From contig NZ_OZ242364.1 in NCBI RefSeq assembly GCF_965208925.1, positions 1,612,001 to 1,676,000 of the forward strand: 64,000 bases of DNA, given 5' to 3'. The notes under the pieces are model-generated. The model was not told the DNA's origin. It did no database searches and worked only from the letters and a program-made list of their open reading frames with translations. Below are positions 33,511 to 43,375 of the stretch, in pieces. A program made the position numbers and the translations under genes. Position 1 is the stretch's first letter; the number at the start of each line of letters is the position of its first letter. The stretch is from Poriferisodalis sp965208925. Lineage in GTDB: Bacteria; Actinomycetota; Acidimicrobiia; Acidimicrobiales; Poriferisodalaceae.

Positions 33511-35703
33511 CTACTGGTCGGCCGTGATGACGACGAGCAGCTCGCCGTTGTCGACCTGGTCACCGACGTGGGCCCGAACTTCGGCCACCTCGCCGTCAGC
33601 GGCAGCCGTGATCTGGTGCTCCATCTTCATGGCTTCCATCACGACCAGCACTTGGCCGGCAGTCACCTGGTCGCCGGGCTGCACATCGACCATGAGCACC
33701 TTGCCGGGCATCGGAGCGACCAAGCCGCCTTCGACTGCCTCGGCATCGGGATCGGGGAAACGCGACCGTTCCCGCAGGGTCGCCGAACCCGTGAGCGGGC
33801 CGGTCACATACCAGTGGTGACCGCGCCTGCTCACCTGCCAGGTGCCGCGCATGCTGCCGGTCTCGACGTCGAGCTCAGCGTCGAACTCTTCTGCGGGCGG
33901 CGCGTCGGTCACCCCGCCGCCCGCGTCGATTCGGATGTGGTCGTCGTTGATGGCGTGGATCTGGATCGCGTGGGGCCGAACGACGAACTCGCTCGCCTCG
34001 GGCATGCCTCCGTCGCCGTGATCATCGTCGTCAGGCGGCGCGTCGTTGTCGTCGGGAGGGGCGTACGGGGCATCTGCCCGCAGCGGGGCGACCCGCAGCC
34101 GGTAGCTGCCGTCTCGTTGTCGACGGTAGGTGACGCTCACATCCGCATCTCCCGCGGAAGGATCCAGCGCAGTCAGCGGCAGGACCTCGTCGGGCATCAC
34201 GCTGTTGCGGTAGCCGGAGCTCATGAAGCTCAGTGCGGTCGCCTGAGAGCGGTTGCGGGCCTGCGATACCAGCGCCACTGCCGATGCCGCAGCGTGAAGG
34301 AACTGGCCTCGGTAAGGCGGCGATTCGCTCGCGAGCCCGGTTCGCTCGATGAAATCGGTCGTGGTGTCGCCGGCGAGGAACTCGTCGCTGCGCAGCGCCG
34401 CCGACAGGAAGTCACGATTCGTGACCACGCCGCCCAATCGTGTGCGGTCGAGCGCTGACGCCAGCCCGAGCGCCGCTTCCGTGCGCGTGGGCGCCGCCAT
34501 GACCACCTTGGCCAGCATCGGGTCGAACTCGGTGCCGACCACCGATCCCACCTCGATGCCTGAATCGAATCGCGCCTGCGGCTCATGCGAGGGGGCCCAC
34601 AACTCGACCGTTCCGGTGGCGGGCAGGAAACCGCTGGCGGGATCCTCCGCGTACAGGCGGGCTTCGATGGCATGCCCGCGGATTGTCAGGTCGTCCTGGC
34701 CGTAGCCCAGCGGCTCCCCGGCAGCGACGCGGATCTGCTCCCGGACCAGGTCGAGGCCCGTGATCTCCTCGGTGACCGGATGCTCCACCTGCAGGCGCGT
34801 GTTGACTTCGAGGAACCAGAACTCAGCCTCGTCGCCGCTGCCCTCGAGGAGGAATTCGACGGTGCCGGCCGAGTGGTAGCCGATGGAGCGGACGGCCGCG
34901 ACGGCTGCGGAACCCATGCGGTCGCGCAGCGCCGGTGTCACGGCAGGTGACGGCGCCTCCTCGATGACCTTCTGATGGCGCCGCTGGATGGAGCATTCCC
35001 GTTCGAAGCAGTGCACAAGGTTTCCGTGCGTGTCGCCGAGCACCTGGATCTCCACGTGGCGCGGCGCACCCAGGTAGCGCTCCAAGAACACGGTGTCGTC
35101 GCCGAATGCGCCAGCGGCCTCGCGTCGCGCAGCCGCAACAGCGTCGGCCAGTTCCTCCGGTGCGCCGACGATGCGCATGCCTTTGCCGCCGCCGCCAGCC
35201 GACGCCTTTACCAGCAGGGGGTAGCCGACCTCGGTGCCGGCAGCAGCCAGCTCGTCACCCGTCATCGAGTCAGCCACCGGCACCGACGGCAGCGTCGGCA
35301 CGCCGGCGGCGGTCATCGATTCCTTGGCGGCCAGCTTGTCGCCCATGGCCGCTATCGCCGGCGGGGGAGGACCCACCCAGATCAGGCCGGCATCGATCAC
35401 TGCTCGCGCGAAGTCGGCGTTCTCGGACAGGAATCCGTAGCCCGGGTGTACGGCGTCGGCGGCGCTGTGGTCGGCGGCGGCGATCACCTTGTCGATCGAC
35501 AGGTACGAGTCGGCCGCGGTCCGGCCGCCGAGCGGCACGGACAGGTCCGCGTCGGTCACGAATGGCGCCTCAGCGTCGCCATCGGCATAGACGGCAACCG
35601 TCGAGATGCCCATCGACTGCGCTGTGCGGAACACTCGACGCGCGATCTCGCCGCGGTTCGCCACGAGCAATCGCCGGATCGGGCGGAGGGAGGTGTCACT
35701 CAT
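33511..35703 (-). CDS. Biotin-dependent acyl-CoA carboxylase, alpha subunit
   Basis: 730-aa biotin carboxylase plus biotin carrier. Order: N-terminal BC domain (RRLLVANRGEIARRVF), ATP-grasp Gly loop SAGGGGKGMR near residue 170, EVNTRLQVEHPVTEE in the active site, then a linker (BT-like) domain, and the BCCP domain with the biotinylation motif VMEAMKMEHQ near the C-terminus (Lys of AMKM). The gene begins 12 nt after the beta-subunit gene, so they form an operon (beta first). A propionyl/acetyl, methylcrotonyl or geranyl-CoA substrate cannot be fixed; the beta partner looks methylcrotonyl-like. Confidence 0.94.
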   Translation of the reverse strand: MSDTSLRPIRRLLVANRGEIARRVFRTAQSMGISTVAVYADGDAEAPFVTDADLSVPLGGRTAADSYLSIDKVIAAADHSAADAVHPGYGFLSENADFARAVIDAGLIWVGPPPPAIAAMGDKLAAKESMTAAGVPTLPSVPVADSMTGDELAAAGTEVGYPLLVKASAGGGGKGMRIVGAPEELADAVAAARREAAGAFGDDTVFLERYLGAPRHVEIQVLGDTHGNLVHCFERECSIQRRHQKVIEEAPSPAVTPALRDRMGSAAVAAVRSIGYHSAGTVEFLLEGSGDEAEFWFLEVNTRLQVEHPVTEEITGLDLVREQIRVAAGEPLGYGQDDLTIRGHAIEARLYAEDPASGFLPATGTVELWAPSHEPQARFDSGIEVGSVVGTEFDPMLAKVVMAAPTRTEAALGLASALDRTRLGGVVTNRDFLSAALRSDEFLAGDTTTDFIERTGLASESPPYRGQFLHAAASAVALVSQARNRSQATALSFMSSGYRNSVMPDEVLPLTALDPSAGDADVSVTYRRQRDGSYRLRVAPLRADAPYAPPDDNDAPPDDDDHGDGGMPEASEFVVRPHAIQIHAINDDHIRIDAGGGVTDAPPAEEFDAELDVETGSMRGTWQVSRRGHHWYVTGPLTGSATLRERSRFPDPDAEAVEGGLVAPMPGKVLMVDVQPGDQVTAGQVLVVMEAMKMEHQITAAADGEVAEVRAHVGDQVDNGELLVVITADQ

Positions 35704-35715
35704 TGCTCTTCGCCC

Positions 35716-37341
35716 TTACATCCGGAAGACGCCGAACCCGTCGGCGCCCTTGACCACGTTGTTGTGACAGGCCGACAGGGACATGGCGATCACGTCCCGG
35801 GTGTCGCGAGGGTCGATCACGCCATCGTCGGTCACTCGCCCGGTGGCATAGGGAGCCAGCGACTTCAGCTCGTGGTAGTGCTCGACCTGCTTGGTGATCT
35901 GCCGATCGGCTTGCTCGTCGAACTCGACGCCTCGGCGCATCGCTTGGCCCCGCCGCACGATCGACATCACGCCGGCGATCTGCTTCGGGCCCATGATCGC
36001 GATCTTGGCCGTCGGCCAGAGGTAGGTAAAGCGGGTGTTGAAGGCCCGTCCCGACATGCCGTAGTTCCCGGCGCCGTAGCTGTTGCCCAAGATGACGGTG
36101 ATGTGGGGCACCATGGAGTTTGAGACGGCGTTGATCATCTTGGAGCCGTTCTTGACGATGCCGCCCTGCTCGAAGTCCTTGCCGACCATGTAGCCGGTGA
36201 TGTTCTGCAGGAATACCAGCGGGATGTCCTGCTGGTTGCAGAGCTGGATGAACTGGGTGGCCTTCTCGGAGCTGTCGCTGAACAGCGGGCCGTTGTTGCC
36301 CAAGATCCCTACCGGGAAACCGTGCACGGACGCCCAGCCGCAGATGAGCGTGGTGCCGTAGCGAGCCTTGAACTCCTCGAAACGCGAGCCGTCCACGATG
36401 CGTGCGATCACCTCGCGGCAGTCGATCATCGCCTGAAGATCCCGCGGCATCAGCCCGAGCAGCTCTTCGGGATCGTGCACCGGTGGATCGGCCGGCATCG
36501 TCGGCCCGGGGCCGAGCTTGCGCCAATTGAGGTGCGCCACCACTTCCCGGCAGATGCGCAGCGCGTCGGCCTCGTCCTCGGCGAGGTAGTCGGCGAGCCC
36601 GGAGATCTCGGCGTGCATCTGCGCCCCGCCCAGCGTCTCGTCGTCAGAGTCCTCGCCGGTGGCCATCTTCACGAGCGGTGGTCCGCCCAGGAACACCTTC
36701 GACTGGTTGCGGATGAAGATGTTGTAGTCGCTCATCCCCGGCTGGTAGGCACCGCCCGCCGTCGAACTGCCGAACACCACCGAGATCGACGGGATCTTCA
36801 TCTTCGACAGCTCGGTCACGTCGTAGAACAGCCTGCCGGACTCAGCAAAGTGGCTCTCTTGCTCGAGCATCTGGCGCTCGGGGTCGTCGTCGCCCCGCAG
36901 GTCGCCGCCGGCGGACTCCACGAACTGGATGTACGGCAGCCGGTTGTCGCGAGAGATCTCGATGGCCCGCATGATCTTGCGGCCGGCGAACACCGTGATG
37001 GCGCCGCCGAGCACCGTGGGATCGTTGCCCTCGATCATGCACTCGACGCCGTTCACGACGCCGATGCCCATCACCAGCCCGCCGCCCACGGCGTAGTTCG
37101 AGCAGTAGCCGGCCAGCGAGCTGATCTCGTAGAAGGGCGAGTCGCGGTCCACCAGCATCGAGATGCGCTCCCGCACCGGCATCTTGTCCCGACTGCGCAT
37201 GCGAGCCATCGCACGCGCCCCGCCGCCCGCTGCGGCCTGCTGCTGCAGGTGGTCGAGCTCAGCGAGCTGCTCGCGCATGTCGTCGCAGTTCTCGGTGAAC
37301 CACTCGGCGGAGGTGTCGATGTGGGATCGCAGTACTGGCAT
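35716..37341 (-). CDS. Acyl-CoA carboxylase beta (carboxyltransferase) subunit, methylcrotonyl-type
   Basis: 541-aa carboxyltransferase that moves CO2 from carboxybiotin to an acyl-CoA. Two crotonase-like halves; FVESAGGDLRGDDDP and the AGGAYQPGMSDYN stretch resemble methylcrotonyl-CoA/geranyl-CoA carboxylase beta subunits, followed by the C-terminal NNGPLFSDSSEKATQFI and GNSYGAGNYGMSGRAF motifs. Start ATG 37341 with GGGAG a few nt upstream. Cotranscribed with the alpha subunit, 12-nt gap. Leucine/isoprenoid breakdown is the family's usual pathway; the other pathway genes (for example HMG-CoA lyase) are not in the window. Confidence 0.92.
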   Translation of the reverse strand: MPVLRSHIDTSAEWFTENCDDMREQLAELDHLQQQAAAGGGARAMARMRSRDKMPVRERISMLVDRDSPFYEISSLAGYCSNYAVGGGLVMGIGVVNGVECMIEGNDPTVLGGAITVFAGRKIMRAIEISRDNRLPYIQFVESAGGDLRGDDDPERQMLEQESHFAESGRLFYDVTELSKMKIPSISVVFGSSTAGGAYQPGMSDYNIFIRNQSKVFLGGPPLVKMATGEDSDDETLGGAQMHAEISGLADYLAEDEADALRICREVVAHLNWRKLGPGPTMPADPPVHDPEELLGLMPRDLQAMIDCREVIARIVDGSRFEEFKARYGTTLICGWASVHGFPVGILGNNGPLFSDSSEKATQFIQLCNQQDIPLVFLQNITGYMVGKDFEQGGIVKNGSKMINAVSNSMVPHITVILGNSYGAGNYGMSGRAFNTRFTYLWPTAKIAIMGPKQIAGVMSIVRRGQAMRRGVEFDEQADRQITKQVEHYHELKSLAPYATGRVTDDGVIDPRDTRDVIAMSLSACHNNVVKGADGFGVFRM

Positions 37342-37477
37342 GTGACTCCCGCGTGACGGCCGTGAGCATGTCTGTGCCGCCTGCCCGGTCGAAGCTACGG
37401 CGCGAACCCCCGAAGTCTGCTTGACGCGCTGGGCGAATGCTCATCGTGATGGCCTGACGATGATCAGCCGCCGCCAA

Positions 37478-37483
37478 TAGCAT
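37478..37483 (+). promoter_or_regulatory. -10 box of a leaderless-type promoter for the esterase at 37491
   Basis: TAGCAT ends 7 nt before GTG 37491, the same hexamer and spacing as at the crotonase gene. Confidence 0.5.
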
Positions 37484-37490
37484 CCCGGCC

Positions 37491-38288
37491 GTGGCTGACC
37501 CGGGCGCGTGGCCGATCGACACGCACATCCTCCAACGGCGCGACGTCGATCGCAGTTACCAGTTGTGGGTGGCGCTGCCGATGGGCTACCGGCCCGACGC
37601 CTCCAACCCGTACCCGCTCGTGGTGTGCTGCGACGCGCCCTGGACGTTCGGCACCGCAGTGGACACCACCCGGATCCTGTCGATGTCGCGGGAGACGCCG
37701 CGCTGCGTGGTCGCCGGCATCGCGCACGACACCGCGGACATGCGCGAGATGCTCGACCTGCGCGCCGTCGACTACACGGTGACGCCTGCCGAGGCCCCGC
37801 CGATGACCGGCATTCGGGTGCCCGCCGCCGAGACCGGCCAGGCCGAGCCGTTCCGCCAGTGGCTTGCGGGCGACGTGATGCCGCTGCTGTACAACCGGTA
37901 CCACGTCGGCGAGCCGACCTATGTCGGCCATTCGTTCACCGCGCTGTTCGGCCTGCACGTGCTGTTCAACGCGCCCGACATGTTTGCTCGCTACCTGCTG
38001 GCCAGCCCGTCGGTGTGGTGGGACCGAGAAGAACAAGGCGACGGGGTGATGTTCCGGCTCGAAGCCGAGCACGCCGCAGACGGCGGCGACCCCGCCGTCA
38101 AGGTGTTCATGTCGATGGGGGAGCACGAGACCGACGAGTACTCGCCCCAGGCCAAGTTCTGGGACCAGTTCTCGGCCCGCGGTTACCGCAACATCGATGC
38201 GACCTGGCACGTATTCCCGGGCGAGAACCACAACACCGTCGTCGGATCGGCCGTGAGCCGGGGCCTGCGGACCCTCTACGCCGACTGA
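37491..38288 (+). CDS. Alpha/beta hydrolase, putative esterase (IroE/Fes-like family)
   Basis: 265-aa esterase-family hydrolase. The nucleophile motif is GHSFTALFG (GxSxxxxxG), and the C-terminal His is in PGENHNTVV. The layout (RSYQLWVALPMGY opening, SPSVWWD after the nucleophile) matches the putative-esterase family that includes siderophore esterases, but no siderophore genes are nearby. No signal peptide. Starts with GTG 37491 with a leaderless-type promoter; divergent from the carboxylase operon, with 149 nt between. Confidence 0.8.
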   Translation: MADPGAWPIDTHILQRRDVDRSYQLWVALPMGYRPDASNPYPLVVCCDAPWTFGTAVDTTRILSMSRETPRCVVAGIAHDTADMREMLDLRAVDYTVTPAEAPPMTGIRVPAAETGQAEPFRQWLAGDVMPLLYNRYHVGEPTYVGHSFTALFGLHVLFNAPDMFARYLLASPSVWWDREEQGDGVMFRLEAEHAADGGDPAVKVFMSMGEHETDEYSPQAKFWDQFSARGYRNIDATWHVFPGENHNTVVGSAVSRGLRTLYAD

Positions 38289-38313
38289 GGGGTTTCTGAC
38301 GCTCTAAGTTCGC

Positions 38314-39498
38314 GTGATTGCGAGCGGGAACGCAGAAGGCGACGGGGGAATGGCGCTCACAGCACCACAAGCCGATGACGCAGACGCGTCTGGCGACCTA
38401 GCCGCCGGCCGGCTGGCACGCCTGATGCGCCCCTTCGTGGGCGTCGCTGTGCCTGCATTCGCTGCGGTCGCCGCTCTGCTGGTGGGCGCTGTCATGCTGC
38501 TCTCGTTCGGCGCAAACCCCCTGGTGGCCTACGGCGAGCTGGTCACGGGTGCGTTCGGCAGCGCCGACAATCTTGCGGACACCGCGGTGCGGGCCATGCC
38601 TCTGGCCCTCGTCGGCGTCGGCATCTGCATCGCCTTCCGCACCGACGTGATCAACATCGGCGGCGAAGGTCAGATCATCCTGGGCGCGATCACCGCCACA
38701 GTTACTTCGATGGCCTTCGACGACGTGCCGCGGGTGTTGCTGGTGCCGATGGTGATCGTCGCGGGGGCGATCGGCGGCGGCTTCTGGGGCGCAATTCCCG
38801 GGGCGCTCAAGGCCTACGCGGGTGTCAACGAGATCTTGTCCACCATCATGATGAACCTCGTTGCGTTCCACTTCCTGAGCTTCCTGCTTCAGGATCTCCT
38901 GATCGAGCCGGGCGCCATCAAGATCCAGCAGACACGGCGTCTCAGCGAGAACGCCGATTTGCCGCTGCTCCCCGGCGGGACCCGGCTGCACATCGGTGTG
39001 CTCATCGCGATCCTGGTGGCAGTGCTGGGCTACCTCCTGCTGTTCCGCAGCGCGCTCGGCATGCGACTGCGCGCCGTCGGCCACAATCCGGACGCCTCCC
39101 AGTACGCCGGGATGGCCGTCAAGAAGAGCGTCACTCAAGCACTTGCCTTCAGCGGGGCCTGCTGCGGTATTGCCGGCGCTGTGCTGGTGTTCGGCAGTGA
39201 GTCACACCGCCTTATCGGCGAGGGCGGCGCGGCGGCGTTCACCCAGAACGCCGGCTTCAACGGGATCGTGGCGGCGCTGTTCGGTGCACTCCATCCGATC
39301 TTCACAGTGCCTGCGTCGTTCCTGTTCGGCGGGATGCTCACCGGCGGCAGCGACATGCAACGGGCAGTCCAGGTGCCCGCCGCGCTGGTAGTGGCGCTGA
39401 ACGGCGTCGTCGTGGTGTTCGTGGTGGGCAGCTTGCGGCTGCGTGATCGGCTCAGGACCTGGGCAGGCGAGGTCTCGAGCTACGGAGGCCGGGCGTGA
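38314..39498 (+). CDS. BMP-type ABC transporter permease 1
   Basis: 394-aa membrane permease of the branched-chain-amino-acid/nucleoside class (YufP-like) for simple sugars or nucleosides. About ten helices; GVGICIAFRTDVINIGGEGQIILGA is the conserved motif of this family. GTG 38314 is 25 nt after the esterase stop, with TAAGTT just upstream; ATG 38350 is an alternative start 12 codons later. It overlaps permease 2 by GTGA. Together with 39495, 40607 and 41691 it makes a full importer. Confidence 0.92.
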   Translation: MIASGNAEGDGGMALTAPQADDADASGDLAAGRLARLMRPFVGVAVPAFAAVAALLVGAVMLLSFGANPLVAYGELVTGAFGSADNLADTAVRAMPLALVGVGICIAFRTDVINIGGEGQIILGAITATVTSMAFDDVPRVLLVPMVIVAGAIGGGFWGAIPGALKAYAGVNEILSTIMMNLVAFHFLSFLLQDLLIEPGAIKIQQTRRLSENADLPLLPGGTRLHIGVLIAILVAVLGYLLLFRSALGMRLRAVGHNPDASQYAGMAVKKSVTQALAFSGACCGIAGAVLVFGSESHRLIGEGGAAAFTQNAGFNGIVAALFGALHPIFTVPASFLFGGMLTGGSDMQRAVQVPAALVVALNGVVVVFVVGSLRLRDRLRTWAGEVSSYGGRA

Positions 39499-40427
39499 GC
39501 GATTTCTTCACCGTGAGCGTGCTCGTTGCCACCCTGGCGTCCGGCATCCGGCTGGCGACGCCGTTCCTGCTGTCGGCGCTGGGTGAGACCATCGGTCAAC
39601 GATCCGGCGTGCTGAATCTGGGCGTCGAGGGCGTGATGCTCATCGGCGCGTATGCCGCCTACATCACGGCGCTGCGGACCGGCAGCGTCGTAGCCGGCGT
39701 GATTGCGGCCATGGCCGCTGGTGCGGCAATGGGCGTGGTGTACGCCTTCATCACGGTGGTGATGCACGCCACCCAGGGCATCAGCGGCATCGGCATCTTC
39801 CTGTTCGGTCTGGGCTTCACCGATCTGCTCTTCCGTCAACAAGTGGGCACCCCGGTGCCGATCGACGGCCTTCGGGGCCTCGACATGGGCGCGCTCTCAG
39901 ACCTGCCAGTCGTGGGGGAGCTGTTCTTCCAGCACAGCGTGCTCACCTACGTGGCGTTCGCCCTGGTGCCGGTGGTGTGGTTCGCCATGAACCGCACGAC
40001 CTTCGGGCTGAATGTGCGAGCTGTAGGCGAAACCCCCGAGGCCGCCGACACGCTTGGCGTGCGCGTCAACGTGGTGCGCACGCAGGCGATCATTATCGGC
40101 AATGTGATGGCGGGCCTCGCGGGCGGGACCCTGGCGCTTGACGTCGGCATCTTCCAGCAGAACCTCACCTCGGGCCAGGGCTTCATCGCCGTAGCGCTCG
40201 TGTACTTCGGGGCGTGGCGCTCGAGCGGCGTGATGGCGGGGGCGCTGTTGTTCGGCGTCGTGTCATCCACCGTGCTGCAGCTCAAGACGCTCGGCATCAT
40301 CGTCGGCGCCAACTCGACCATTGCCGCGATGGCGCCCGCAATCCTGACCATCGTGGTGCTCGTGCTCGTCAGCCGTCGCATCGGGGCGCCGTCCGCTCTG
40401 ACGGTTCCGTTCGAACGAGACAACTGA
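39495..40427 (+). CDS. BMP-type ABC transporter permease 2
   Basis: Second permease (310 aa, YufQ-like) of the nucleoside/simple-sugar importer. Contains QRSGVLNLGVEGVMLIGAYA (N-terminal signature) and MNRTTFGLNVRAVGETPEAADTLGV (cytoplasmic coupling region). Translationally coupled to permease 1 through a GTGA overlap. The binding-protein gene follows after a 179-nt gap that can house its own promoter. Confidence 0.92.
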   Translation: MSDFFTVSVLVATLASGIRLATPFLLSALGETIGQRSGVLNLGVEGVMLIGAYAAYITALRTGSVVAGVIAAMAAGAAMGVVYAFITVVMHATQGISGIGIFLFGLGFTDLLFRQQVGTPVPIDGLRGLDMGALSDLPVVGELFFQHSVLTYVAFALVPVVWFAMNRTTFGLNVRAVGETPEAADTLGVRVNVVRTQAIIIGNVMAGLAGGTLALDVGIFQQNLTSGQGFIAVALVYFGAWRSSGVMAGALLFGVVSSTVLQLKTLGIIVGANSTIAAMAPAILTIVVLVLVSRRIGAPSALTVPFERDN

Positions 40428-40606
40428 CGACGGCCACACCGGTTCCCGCATGCGGGGCCGTGCGAGGCATTGCGGGCACGGGAGCATCGCGCCTATTCGG
40501 GGTCGCCTAGCATCGCCTGCAGGCCCGGGGCTCCGCTGAGCCGCGCCGCAAGGCAGCGCACAGTTCCGGCGAGAGTACGCGACAGGGCCGATCCGGGAGG
40601 GAACAC

Positions 40607-41605
40607 ATGTTCAGGAAAACCACACGCAGATCGCTTGCAGCCAAGCTCGCAGCGGTCGCCGCAGTCGTACTGCTGCTCGCTGCGGGCTGCACCGGTGCCG
40701 ATGAGGAGGAAGCCGGTCCGATCCGGATTGCCATCGTGGCGCCGAGCGCCAGCAACGACTTGGCATTCACGCAGAGCATGGTCGATGCAGTGAACGCGGT
40801 CGGCGAGACGCGCGAGATCGAAGTTGCGGTGACCGACGGCACGTTCATCGTGGAGGAGGCCGCTGCGGCGATCCGTGGTTATGCCGAGGACGGCTACGAC
40901 CTGGTGATCGCGCACGGCAGCCAGTACGGCGGTCCGCTCGAGGAAATCGCACCTGACTTCCCGGACACCTCGTTCGCATGGGGCACGGCCGTTGACTTCA
41001 AGGGTCTCGACAACGTCTTCGCCTACACGGTCCGTTCCGATCAGGGCGGGTACGTCTCGGGCACTGTTGCGGCCCAGATCACCGGCACGGGCGTCGTGGG
41101 CGTGATCGGCCCGATCGAGGTCGGCGACGCCAAGCTGTATGTCGACGGATTCGCGGCCGGTGTCGCTGCACAGAACTCGTCGGTGACGACCAACATCGTG
41201 TACACCGACTCGTTCAGCGATGTGGCATTGGCGGCCGAAGCGGCCGAGGCCCACATCTCCAACGATGCCGACGTGCTGACCGGTTCGGCGCAGATGGTCG
41301 TAGGTGCGACCGGCGTCGCCAACGAGCACGGCGTGGCGTGGTTTGGCACTCAGGCCAATCAGACGGCGCTCGGCGAGAGCATTGTGGTGGCTTCGCAGGT
41401 GTATCACTGGGAGGTGCTGCTCAACGAGATGATCGACAAGATCGAGGGCGGCACGCTCGGCGGCGAAGTGATGACCGCCACGCTCGCCAATGGAGGCATC
41501 GTGATCGAGTTCAACGACGGCTATGGCCTCGATGCCGGGATCCAGGCGGCTGCGGAGGAAGTCATCGCTGGTATCGCAGACGGCTCGATCTCGACCGGCC
41601 AGTAA
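40607..41605 (+). CDS. BMP-family substrate-binding lipoprotein of the ABC importer
   Basis: 332-aa extracytoplasmic receptor of the BMP/PnrA-like family, which usually binds nucleosides. Signal peptide with lipobox LAAGC near residue 25-29 and a charged spacer, then the periplasmic-binding fold: IRIAIVAPSASNDLAFTQS, a central HGSQYGGPLEE loop and AWFGTQANQTAL. Excellent ribosome-binding site (GGGAGG) before ATG 40607. Gene order permease-permease-receptor-ATPase differs from the common receptor-first order. Confidence 0.92.
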   Translation: MFRKTTRRSLAAKLAAVAAVVLLLAAGCTGADEEEAGPIRIAIVAPSASNDLAFTQSMVDAVNAVGETREIEVAVTDGTFIVEEAAAAIRGYAEDGYDLVIAHGSQYGGPLEEIAPDFPDTSFAWGTAVDFKGLDNVFAYTVRSDQGGYVSGTVAAQITGTGVVGVIGPIEVGDAKLYVDGFAAGVAAQNSSVTTNIVYTDSFSDVALAAEAAEAHISNDADVLTGSAQMVVGATGVANEHGVAWFGTQANQTALGESIVVASQVYHWEVLLNEMIDKIEGGTLGGEVMTATLANGGIVIEFNDGYGLDAGIQAAAEEVIAGIADGSISTGQ

Positions 41606-41690
41606 CAGGCACGATCAGCTTGAACGGCCAGCACCGAACAGCCGGACACGGCGAGCAGATTCTGCCGGCCTGATCGGCAGCATTTCGGGG

Positions 41691-43295
41691 ATGGTCGAAC
41701 CAACCGACAACACGGCGGCCGGGGCCGCGGCACCGCACTCAGCTGCGTCTGAGCCGCGGGGCCAGGCCCCGGCCTCGCCGATGCTGGAGATGACCGGCAT
41801 CACCAAGCGTTTCCCGGGTGTCGTTGCGAATGAGAACGTCGACCTGGTGGTCCAGCCCGGCGAGGTGCACACCCTGCTGGGGGAGAACGGGGCCGGCAAG
41901 AGCACGCTGGTGAAGATCCTCTACGGCCTGTACCGGCCCGACGAGGGCGAGATCAAGATCCAGGGAGAGCCGGTCGAGATTCCCTCGCCGGCGGCTGCGA
42001 TCGACCATGGCATCGGCATGATCCACCAGCACTTCATGCTGGTCCCGACGCTGACGGTGGCCGAGAACGTGGCGTTGGGCCTGCATGGGCGCCGGGGCCT
42101 GGCGGACATGGGTCCCGTGCGGGAGCGGCTGATGGAGGTGTCCGAGCGCCACGGTCTCGCCATCGACCCCGATGCGTACATCTGGCAGCTAGCCGTCGGC
42201 GAGCGTCAGCGGGCGGAAATTCTCAAGGCGCTCTACCGGGAAGCACAGCTCCTGGTGCTCGACGAGCCGACGGCGGTGCTGACGCCTCCCGAAGTTGATG
42301 ACCTGTTTGCCACGCTGCGGTCGCTGACCGACGAGGGTCGCGGGCTCATCTTCATCTCCCACAAGCTGGCCGAGGTCATGGTCATCTCCGACCAGATCAC
42401 GGTGCTGCGGGATGGCTTGGTGGTGGGGCGCACCACGCCTGCGGAAACCACCCGTGAAGGCCTGGCCTCGATGATGGTCGGGCGGGAGGTGAAGCTGGGC
42501 CGCGAGGTGCCTGATCAGGACACCGGCGACCGACGCCTGGTCGTGGATCGCCTGCACGTCCGCGGCGATCGGGGAAACATCTCGCTCGACGACTTCTCGG
42601 TGCACGTGGCCAGCGGGGAGATCGTCGGCATCGCCGGCGTGTCGGGCAACGGGCAGCGGGAGCTGGCCGAGGCGATCTTCGGCCTGCGACCCATCGAATC
42701 CGGCAGCGTGCAGGTCTCCGGCGAGACCATCGCCGCACCGTCGCCGAAGCAGGTGCGCCGGCGCGGCGTGGCGTTCGTGCCCGAGGAACGCATGCGCCAC
42801 GGTGCCGTCGGCGAGATGAGCGTGTCGGAGAACCTGATGCTCGTCGACTACCACAAGCCACCCTTCGCCCGCGCCGGGCTGCTCCAGTTCGGAACGATTG
42901 CTGAGCGCTGCTGGGAGTTGGTGCGCCGATTCACAGTGAAGACGCCGGCCCTGAGCACCGAGACCTCGCACCTGTCGGGCGGGAACATCCAGAAGGTCGT
43001 CATCGCTCGTGAGTTCTCGGCCGACGCCGATGTGCTCGTCGTGGCCCAGCCGACCCGCGGGATCGACATCGGCGCCGCAGAGTACGTGCATGAGCGCCTG
43101 CTGGAGAAGCGCGCGGCCGGCGCAGCGATTCTGCTCATCACCGAGGATCTGGACGAGGCCCTGCAGCTCTCGGATCGGGTCGTCGTGCTCTTTGAAGGCC
43201 GCGCCATGTGCGATCTGCCTCGCTCGGAGGCCACCACCGACCGCATCGGCCTGCTGATGACCGGCGTCAGCGAGGGGGCTCCCGCGCCCGCTTGA
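41691..43295 (+). CDS. BMP-type ABC transporter ATP-binding protein (two NBDs)
   Basis: 534-aa duplicated ATPase (YufO/RbsA-like). NBD1: Walker A GENGAGKS, Walker B LLVLDEPTAVL; the signature is degenerate (LAVGERQRAEI). NBD2: degenerate Walker A GVSGNGQRE, signature LSGGNIQKV and VVAQPTRGIDIGA in place of a canonical Walker B, the normal asymmetry of this family. ATG 41691 gives a Ser/Ala-rich lead of about 30 residues; ATG 41781 (LEMTGITKRF) would remove it. Last gene of the importer, 85 nt after the receptor gene. Confidence 0.92.
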   Translation: MVEPTDNTAAGAAAPHSAASEPRGQAPASPMLEMTGITKRFPGVVANENVDLVVQPGEVHTLLGENGAGKSTLVKILYGLYRPDEGEIKIQGEPVEIPSPAAAIDHGIGMIHQHFMLVPTLTVAENVALGLHGRRGLADMGPVRERLMEVSERHGLAIDPDAYIWQLAVGERQRAEILKALYREAQLLVLDEPTAVLTPPEVDDLFATLRSLTDEGRGLIFISHKLAEVMVISDQITVLRDGLVVGRTTPAETTREGLASMMVGREVKLGREVPDQDTGDRRLVVDRLHVRGDRGNISLDDFSVHVASGEIVGIAGVSGNGQRELAEAIFGLRPIESGSVQVSGETIAAPSPKQVRRRGVAFVPEERMRHGAVGEMSVSENLMLVDYHKPPFARAGLLQFGTIAERCWELVRRFTVKTPALSTETSHLSGGNIQKVVIAREFSADADVLVVAQPTRGIDIGAAEYVHERLLEKRAAGAAILLITEDLDEALQLSDRVVVLFEGRAMCDLPRSEATTDRIGLLMTGVSEGAPAPA

Positions 43296-43375
43296 TCGTT
43301 GAGCGCCGGGCTTCGGGGGTGGGGCAGAATGGGTGCACCGGGACGTCGCACCAAGACGACGGGGGAGGCTGCGAC